Source: Selenomonadaceae bacterium UBA2897
GTDB lineage: Bacteria > Bacillota > Negativicutes > Selenomonadales > Selenomonadaceae
Reading direction: 5' to 3'
Assembly: GCA_002350105.1 (NCBI GenBank)
Contig: DEDT01000051.1
Span: 1-46,842, forward strand
DNA length: 46,842 nucleotides
Of this stretch, positions 41,804 to 46,842 are shown one piece after another. Numbering within the stretch: position 1 is the stretch's first letter; every line of letters begins with the position of its first letter. The notes beneath the pieces were generated by a model, which did not search any database, had not been told where the DNA came from, and was given only the letters and a program-made list of their open reading frames with translations. The translations under genes and the position numbers were made by a program.

Positions 41804-43344
41804 AAAATTTCTGCTCCTGTTTTCTGTTCCTGTTCCTTACGCCACCTGGACGCATAGTCCGGCGGCATCAGTGCCTGCAGCTGCGGCTGGGGCTGCCCCT
41901 GGTCCTGCGCCCGCAGGCCCAGAGCATAGCAGCGCTGCAGCAGCTCGGCCGCCGCCGCGGCCGCCGCGGCGGGACGGCCCGCCGCCAGGTAGTCCAGCAG
42001 CGGCGACTCCGCCATTTCCCCGCGCTGCCGTGCCCGGCGCGCATAGTAGAGCCAGACCACCCCGCCGTGCTGGCGCAGCAGGTACCGCGCGAGCCAGGCC
42101 GCGTCCGCCTCGGGGTCGAAGAACTGGTTCAGCAGCGCGATGGCATCGGCGGGCGGTGCCTGCAGGCGGCGCAGCAGCTGCCAGAAGCTCCGCAGCAGGC
42201 CCGCATGCCGCTTCTGCAGCTGCAGGCCCTGCACGTAATGCTCCTGTGCCGCCGCGAGGTCATCACGCGCCATCGCGATATCGCCCAGCCGCCAGTAGAC
42301 CGTAGGCAGCAGCCGCGCCGCGTTGTCGATGACGCTGGTCACGTCGGTGCGCTCAGCGTAGGCCGCATGCACATCGAGACCTTGCCGCAGGGTTTCCTCG
42401 GCCAGATCCTTTTTCCCCTGCTCATAGTAGCAGAGACCGAGCATCAGCGGGAACTCCGCCTGCTGCGGGCAGGCCTCCTCCGCCTGCAGCAGGCAGGCGA
42501 CGGCTGACTCCATGGGGGCGGGGCCCTCCAGGCAGCTGCTGGCCCAGGTCTCATAGGCCCGCGCCTTGATTTCATCGGACACCTTATCCTGCGCCAGCGT
42601 TTCCCGGGCGTAATGGATAGCTGCGTCGTAGTCATCCAGGCCATAGGCGATATCCATGAGATAGGAACGCTCTGTCGGCTTGATCGTGCCGCCGCGTTCG
42701 GCGATGCGTTTTTCCAGCATGGCCTTGTTCCGCTGCAGCTTAGCCTTGATGATGGAGTGCGAGTAGCCCGTATGGTAGATCTCCACCTCCCGCGTGAGCT
42801 CGATGCTGCGGTTATGCGGGACATCCAGTGCCTCGTGGATACGCCCCACGTAGCGGAGGCTCCGCAGGTTGCGGAACATGCGCAGCTGCATGCTGGCCGT
42901 GCTCAGGCGGCCGCCGTCGTCGAGGTCGATATTCGTGAGGCGGCAGAGCACGCCCGCCACCTCATGGTGCGGCGTGAGGCGGCGCAGCAGCGGCCGCACG
43001 GCCTCCACGGTCGCCGGCGTGAAATATTCGTCGGCATCGAGGAAGAGAATCCAGCGGCCTTTGGCCTGCTCGATGGCGTAGTTCTTCGCCGCCGCAAAGT
43101 CATCGCGCCAGGTGAAATGATAGAGTTTGGCCCCCGCTGCCCGGGCTAGCTCGCAGGTCCTGTCCGTGCTGCCCGTATCCACTACAATCATTTCATCGGC
43201 AGCCACGCGCATGCTCTTCAGCCAGCGGCCGAGATTTTTTTCTTCGTTCTTCGTAATCACGCAGGCGGAAATCTCGACCATGCCCTGCTGGCTCGGGGCA
43301 GCCTGCATGCCGCCCGGCTCGCGCTTATCCTGTGGTTCAGCCAT
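41800..43344 (-). CDS. GT2 glycosyltransferase with C-terminal TPR region
   Basis: This 514-residue protein starts MAEPQDKREP at ATG 43344, with GGAGG upstream, overlapping the previous gene by eight bases. The GT2 domain is clear: ISACVITKNEEKNLGRWLKS, VDTGSTDRT and ILFLDADEYF. From about residue 230 onward TPR-like helices (AIHYARETLAQ; PLMLGLCYYEQGKKDLAEETL) reach the C-terminus. This layout is common in Firmicute genes next to flagellin. It probably extends or starts the flagellin glycan. The reading frame continues open far upstream, but that part is a shadow of the next gene. Confidence 0.83.
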   Translation of the reverse strand: MAEPQDKREPGGMQAAPSQQGMVEISACVITKNEEKNLGRWLKSMRVAADEMIVVDTGSTDRTCELARAAGAKLYHFTWRDDFAAAKNYAIEQAKGRWILFLDADEYFTPATVEAVRPLLRRLTPHHEVAGVLCRLTNIDLDDGGRLSTASMQLRMFRNLRSLRYVGRIHEALDVPHNRSIELTREVEIYHTGYSHSIIKAKLQRNKAMLEKRIAERGGTIKPTERSYLMDIAYGLDDYDAAIHYARETLAQDKVSDEIKARAYETWASSCLEGPAPMESAVACLLQAEEACPQQAEFPLMLGLCYYEQGKKDLAEETLRQGLDVHAAYAERTDVTSVIDNAARLLPTVYWRLGDIAMARDDLAAAQEHYVQGLQLQKRHAGLLRSFWQLLRRLQAPPADAIALLNQFFDPEADAAWLARYLLRQHGGVVWLYYARRARQRGEMAESPLLDYLAAGRPAAAAAAAAELLQRCYALGLRAQDQGQPQPQLQALMPPDYASRWRKEQEQKTGAEIL

Positions 43345-45973
43345 GCTGTACCTCCTCTCCCTGCTCAGCAAAATCGGCGGCCATGGCCTCGTAGCGGGCC
43401 TGCGCCGCCTCGGAGACCAGCCCCCTGATGATGTTCCGGCCCGTCTCGTAATCGGCCCTGGCCTCGGGTGGCAAAGGCCCACCACCCGCCAGGCGCATGA
43501 GCAGGCGCTGCATGCCCGCAGGCAGCAAAGCCTGCCAGTCTGCCCGGCGCGTCTCCGGCACCGCGCGCTCCGCCTGCCCCGCCGTAAGCTCCACGAGGGC
43601 GGTAAAGAGCAGCTGCACGTACTGGCCGGCCCGGCCAAACAGGGCATCGCGCCATGCTGCCGGCTGTGCGGCCAGCTCGTGCAGCGATGCCAGCGAATCC
43701 ACCGGGGCGCCCAGTCCCCGCAGGGCATCCTGCACGGCCGCGTAGAGCTCTTCCAGCCCTTCCCGCTCAGCCCAGACCGCGAGGGAATGGAGGCCGCGCT
43801 GCCGCCGCTGCCCGTAATGAGGCAGCACGAGCGCAAGAAAATCCTCCGCCCCCTGCGTGACCTGCCAGCAGGCCCGCAGCGTGGCGGGCGCATAGGGGTC
43901 CAGATGCAGGGCCTGCCGCAAATGCTGGCGGGCTGCCACCGCGTCCGTGGCCTGCAGCAGCGTGCCCATGGCCGCCTGCACGCGTCCCAGCAGATTCCGG
44001 TCGCGGCAGCTGCCTGCCTGCGCGAGGAAGGCGGCCAGCCATTCCTGCGCCTGTGCCCGCTGTCCCTGCTGCAGCGCCAGCAGGCCCCGCCAGGCCAGCG
44101 GCTCCGGCTGGTCTGGCAGCATGGCCTGCGCCCGCTCCGCCCACTGCTGCTGCACGGCCAGCGGCTGCCGCAGCTCCTGCAGGCAGCGCAGGCCCTGACT
44201 GTAGAGCGGCAGATCGCCGTCGGCCGTGGCCACGGGATGCGCCAGTGCCTCGCGCACGTAGTGCAGCGCGAGCTCGTACTCGCCGAGGCCGTAGAGGCAG
44301 TCCGCGAGGTAGCGCGCGGTGAGCGGCGTGGCCGTGCCCTCCTGCAGCTGGCGGTAGAGCAGTTGCAGGTTGCGCTCCAGCTTCGCCTGCACGCGGTCGG
44401 AGGAGTAGCCCGTATGGCGCACGGTGAGGCGCGGCTCCGTGTACTGCGGTGCCAGCGGCCGCCCCGCGTCCAGCAGGGCCTCATGGATGCGCCCCTGATA
44501 GCGCCGCGCAGGCTTTGCCTGCCAGATGCGCAGCGCGGGGAAACGGCTGATTTCCAAATCCGCCGCATCGGCGTCCACGTTGATGATACTGGCCTGCACG
44601 CCCACGGCGGGCGGCTGCTGCCGCTGTGCCAGCACGATGGCGGGGCGCACGGCCGCAGGGCAGGTGAAGGTCTCGTCGTCGTCGGGGAAGACCACCCAGC
44701 TGCCGTCCGCGACCTGCGCCAGCGCCGCATTGCGCGCCGCCGCGAAGTCGTCACACCAGGCAAAGGGCACGATACTCAGGGCGGCAGAGTCTGCCCCCGC
44801 CGCCTGCGCGGCCCGCTGGATACTGCCCTGCGGCGCGCCCGTATCCACGACGATGATCTTGTCCGCATAGATGGCCGCACCGCGCAGCCAGTCCGTGAGC
44901 TCCGCGCTGCCGCGCGTGATGAGGCAGGCGGTCACGGATAGCCCCGCCGCCGCGCGCTGGATATCCTGCCAGCGCGCCAGCAGCTGCTGCGCCTGTGCCC
45001 GCGCCTCGGCGGGAAAGCGGTCGGGCTCCAGCCCCAGCTGCTCCGGGCGGCAGGCCAGCGCGGCCTGCATCTCCCGCAGGGCATGCGGCAGGTCGAGGTG
45101 CGCGGCGCGCAGCACGGCGAGCTCCGCGTGGAGCTCCGGCAGCTCGGGGAAATCCCGCACGGCGGCCTCGGCCACCTGCTCCCGCTCCGCCTGCCGTGCG
45201 GGGTCCTGTGCCAGCAGATGCAGCAGCAGGTGATAGCTGCGGCTCGCGTCCACGACAGGGCGCCGCCCCTGGCGGATGTCGCGCCGCGCATATTCCTCGG
45301 CCCGCGCCATATCCCCCACGCCACGGCAGGCCTCGGCGAGATACATGTAGAGCCGCCCCTGCTCCGCCCTGTCATCCCGCTGCTCTGCCGCCGCCAGCTC
45401 GCGCTGCAGCAGGCGCAGGTTCCGCTCCGCCTTGCTGCGGTTCACAGACGCACCATAGCCCGTATGGTAGAGGCGCAGCTGTGCGTCCGGCACGACGGCC
45501 AGCCGCTGCAGATCCTGCCCGCCATCACGCAACTCCTCATGAATGCGGCCCACGTAGCGCAGGCGCGGCACATGCCGCATAGCGCGCAGCACATAAGTAT
45601 CGCCGAGGATATTGGTCTCCTCACCATCGATATGCAGCATGTGCAGCAGCAGGGCATCGGCCCCGGCGAGCTCCCGCTCCAGCAGGGCGCGCAGGTGCGG
45701 CGCCGTGGCTGCACTCACGTATTCGTCCGCATCGAGGAAGAGGATGATATCCCCCGTGGCATCATCCAGTGCCGCGTTGCGCACCGCCGCGAAATCATCC
45801 TGCCACGGTACCTGCAGCACGCGCGCGCCGAGCTGCCGCGCCGTGGCGACGGTATCATCCGTCGAGCCCGTATCGACGACCACGAGCTCGTCATAGGCCC
45901 CTGCGATAGAGGCCACGGAGCGGCGCAGGTTGGCGGCCTCATTCTTCACGATGTAACAGGCGGTTATCTTCAT
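43337..45973 (-). CDS. Tandem GT2 glycosyltransferase with TPR-like helices
   Basis: This 878-residue protein contains two GT2 domains. The first starts at MKITACYIVKNEAANL with VDTGSTDDT and ILFLDADEYV. The second starts near residue 344 (LSVTACLITRGSAELTDW) with VDTGAPQGS and VVFPDDDETF in place of the usual motifs. Helical TPR-like regions follow each domain. The changes in the second domain (GAPQGS for GSTDGT; lost KNE) may mean altered donor use or loss of activity. ATG 45973 has GGAG six bases upstream. It is the first gene after flagellin, only 50 bases from the flagellin terminator, and probably the first of the glycosyltransferase run. No convincing promoter was seen in the short gap. 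Confidence 0.82.
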   Translation of the reverse strand: MKITACYIVKNEAANLRRSVASIAGAYDELVVVDTGSTDDTVATARQLGARVLQVPWQDDFAAVRNAALDDATGDIILFLDADEYVSAATAPHLRALLERELAGADALLLHMLHIDGEETNILGDTYVLRAMRHVPRLRYVGRIHEELRDGGQDLQRLAVVPDAQLRLYHTGYGASVNRSKAERNLRLLQRELAAAEQRDDRAEQGRLYMYLAEACRGVGDMARAEEYARRDIRQGRRPVVDASRSYHLLLHLLAQDPARQAEREQVAEAAVRDFPELPELHAELAVLRAAHLDLPHALREMQAALACRPEQLGLEPDRFPAEARAQAQQLLARWQDIQRAAAGLSVTACLITRGSAELTDWLRGAAIYADKIIVVDTGAPQGSIQRAAQAAGADSAALSIVPFAWCDDFAAARNAALAQVADGSWVVFPDDDETFTCPAAVRPAIVLAQRQQPPAVGVQASIINVDADAADLEISRFPALRIWQAKPARRYQGRIHEALLDAGRPLAPQYTEPRLTVRHTGYSSDRVQAKLERNLQLLYRQLQEGTATPLTARYLADCLYGLGEYELALHYVREALAHPVATADGDLPLYSQGLRCLQELRQPLAVQQQWAERAQAMLPDQPEPLAWRGLLALQQGQRAQAQEWLAAFLAQAGSCRDRNLLGRVQAAMGTLLQATDAVAARQHLRQALHLDPYAPATLRACWQVTQGAEDFLALVLPHYGQRRQRGLHSLAVWAEREGLEELYAAVQDALRGLGAPVDSLASLHELAAQPAAWRDALFGRAGQYVQLLFTALVELTAGQAERAVPETRRADWQALLPAGMQRLLMRLAGGGPLPPEARADYETGRNIIRGLVSEAAQARYEAMAADFAEQGEEVQHG

Positions 45974-46023
45974 GGCGGTCTCCTCTCCAGTCATAGCACT
46001 GTTTATCTATTCGACAAGGCAAA

Positions 46024-46051
46024 CAAAAAACCCTCTCCCGAGGGGAGAGGG
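46024..46051 (-). terminator. Flagellin terminator
   Basis: A perfect nine-base stem (46031-46039 with 46043-46051) with a short loop is followed on the minus strand by a run of T. It lies about 40 bases after the flagellin stop. Confidence 0.88.
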
Positions 46052-46093
46052 TCGTGGTAGTTCTAACGAACCTGAACCTAAGCGGCCAGTGAA

Positions 46094-46842
46094 TTACTGG
46101 AGCAGGCTGAGGACCGAGCTGCTGCTCTGGTTCGCCTGTGCCAGCATCGACTGAGCGGCCTGCAGGAGCACGTTGTTCTTCGTGTACTCCGTCATCTCTT
46201 TTGCCATATCGGCATCGCGGATGGTGGACTCCGAAGCCTGGACGTTCTCGGATGCCGTCGTCAAGTTCGTGCTCGTGTAGGACAGACGGCTCTGGACGGA
46301 ACCGATCGTCGTCTGCTGGTCGAGCGCTTTCTGTACGGCGTTGTCGAGTACGTTGATCGCGGCATTAGCCTGCTGCTGCGTACCGATCTGGATCGTCGCG
46401 CCCGTAGAAGCCTGGAGGCCGAGAGCCTCAGCACGCATATCCGTCAGGCCGACGCGGATGCTCTGGTTGGCCTTCGTGCCGACCTGCAGCGAAATCGCGT
46501 TGTCGTCGGACTTGTTCTGCGCACGGATGGACTCGGAGAAGTTATCGAGCACAGCGTTGGCGCTCTTCTGGACCTGGCCCTTCGTGTTCGTGACGGAGAT
46601 CGTGACACCGGAGATCTGGCTCGTGACGCCAGAGCCAGCAGCGCGGATCGTCAGGGCGTTCTTCTCGTCGGCCGTGGCAACCGTATCGCCGGCGATGTCC
46701 TTGCCGATGTAGGAACCCGTGCGGATTTCCTCTTTGAAGGCTTTAACCTCATTGCCCTTGTCATCCTTAACCTTGTTGGCCGCTTTAAGCAGGTCATCCA
46801 AGGATTTCGTAGCCTTCACGGACGTGGAGTACGTCTTGCCCT
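46094..46842 (-). CDS. Flagellin, C-terminal part (5' end outside the window)
   Basis: The visible 249 codons hold part of the variable middle domain and the conserved C-terminal D1/D0 region: LGLQASTG, QSRLSYTSTNLTTASEN, STIRDADMAKEMTEYTKNNV and the end SSSSVLSLLQ. These residues form the inner filament core. The variable part (TIRAAGSGVTSQISGVTI, TISVTNTKGQ) offers many Ser/Thr sites, the likely acceptors for the adjacent glycosyltransferases. The gene continues past the right edge, so length, promoter and start cannot be given. Its place next to GT41 and Pse genes is the main evidence that this island glycosylates flagellin. Confidence 0.93.
   Translation of the reverse strand, partial: GKTYSTSVKATKSLDDLLKAANKVKDDKGNEVKAFKEEIRTGSYIGKDIAGDTVATADEKNALTIRAAGSGVTSQISGVTISVTNTKGQVQKSANAVLDNFSESIRAQNKSDDNAISLQVGTKANQSIRVGLTDMRAEALGLQASTGATIQIGTQQQANAAINVLDNAVQKALDQQTTIGSVQSRLSYTSTNLTTASENVQASESTIRDADMAKEMTEYTKNNVLLQAAQSMLAQANQSSSSVLSLLQ

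Noticed and set aside
41800..44763. A very long open frame (987 codons) running through the end of one gene and the whole of another
   Set aside because: Its first 470 or so codons are the alternative frame of the tandem GT2 gene in very G+C-rich DNA. Only the part from ATG 43344, with a ribosome site and GT2 motifs, is real.
45974..46023. A sigma-28 or sigma-70 promoter between flagellin and the glycosyltransferase run
   Set aside because: Only weak partial matches were seen in a 50-base gap, so no promoter is called.
1..46842. Insertion sequences, integrases, tRNA or attachment sites that could explain the inserted defence genes
   Set aside because: No transposase, recombinase, tRNA or matching flanking repeats were recognised on either strand.

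Overview
The window looks like a flagellin-glycosylation island from a motile Firmicute with diderm-type sugar chemistry, most likely the Selenomonadaceae (Negativicutes). This rests on three things: a flagellin C-terminus at the right edge, a complete CMP-pseudaminic acid (Pse) pathway, and very G+C-rich, multi-domain glycosyltransferases of a kind I associate with that group. The taxonomic call is inference; there is no rRNA or tRNA to confirm it. Almost every gene is on the minus strand, so transcription runs from high to low coordinates.

Right block (46842 down to about 27224): the 3' part of a flagellin gene and its terminator, then a tightly packed run of glycosyltransferase genes with very high G+C. 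They comprise a tandem GT2 protein, a GT2-TPR protein, a tandem GT41 (O-GlcNAc-transferase-like) protein, a single GT41, a TPR protein, a 55-codon remnant of a GT8 gene, a 990-residue three-domain transferase, a GT4, a GT2-GT9 fusion and a two-domain GT2. The run ends in a small unknown gene. Next come a free-standing coiled-coil gene with its own promoter and bidirectional terminator, and a promoter that probably starts the left block.

Left block (26542 down to 1): a CDP-glycerol-transferase-like protein, pseB, pseC, pseF, a DUF4910 peptidase-like gene, then two sets of acyl-chemistry genes with pseG, pseI and pseH between and beside them. Set B (16266 to 11420) is AAC(3)-like acyltransferase, ACP, SDR, KASIII-like, adenylation enzyme, ACP and a small protein. 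Set A (5966 to 1829) is ACP, KASIII-like, SDR, KASIII-like and a GNAT-formyltransferase fusion. PseB, C, H, G, I and F give CMP-Pse. The acyl sets and an FkbM methyltransferase are best read as decoration enzymes that build and attach unusual N-acyl, formyl, aminoacyl or methyl groups to the sugar.

The most striking pattern is that coding-strand poly-G tracts of 7 to 9 bases occur in the decoration genes (GNAT-formyltransferase G9, KASIII G8 and G7, SDR G7, FkbM G8), and I found none of that length in the six pse genes. This suggests a constant sugar backbone with phase-variable decoration. FkbM also carries an A7 run that puts its best start out of frame.

Three low-G+C, defence- or stability-type genes or gene pairs lie inside or at the end of the left block: a SIR2-STAND protein, an ImmA/DUF4411 toxin-antitoxin-like pair and a KAP-family membrane NTPase. 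A 91-residue unknown protein is the only clear plus-strand gene and has a strong promoter, a palindrome near its predicted transcription start, and a terminator.
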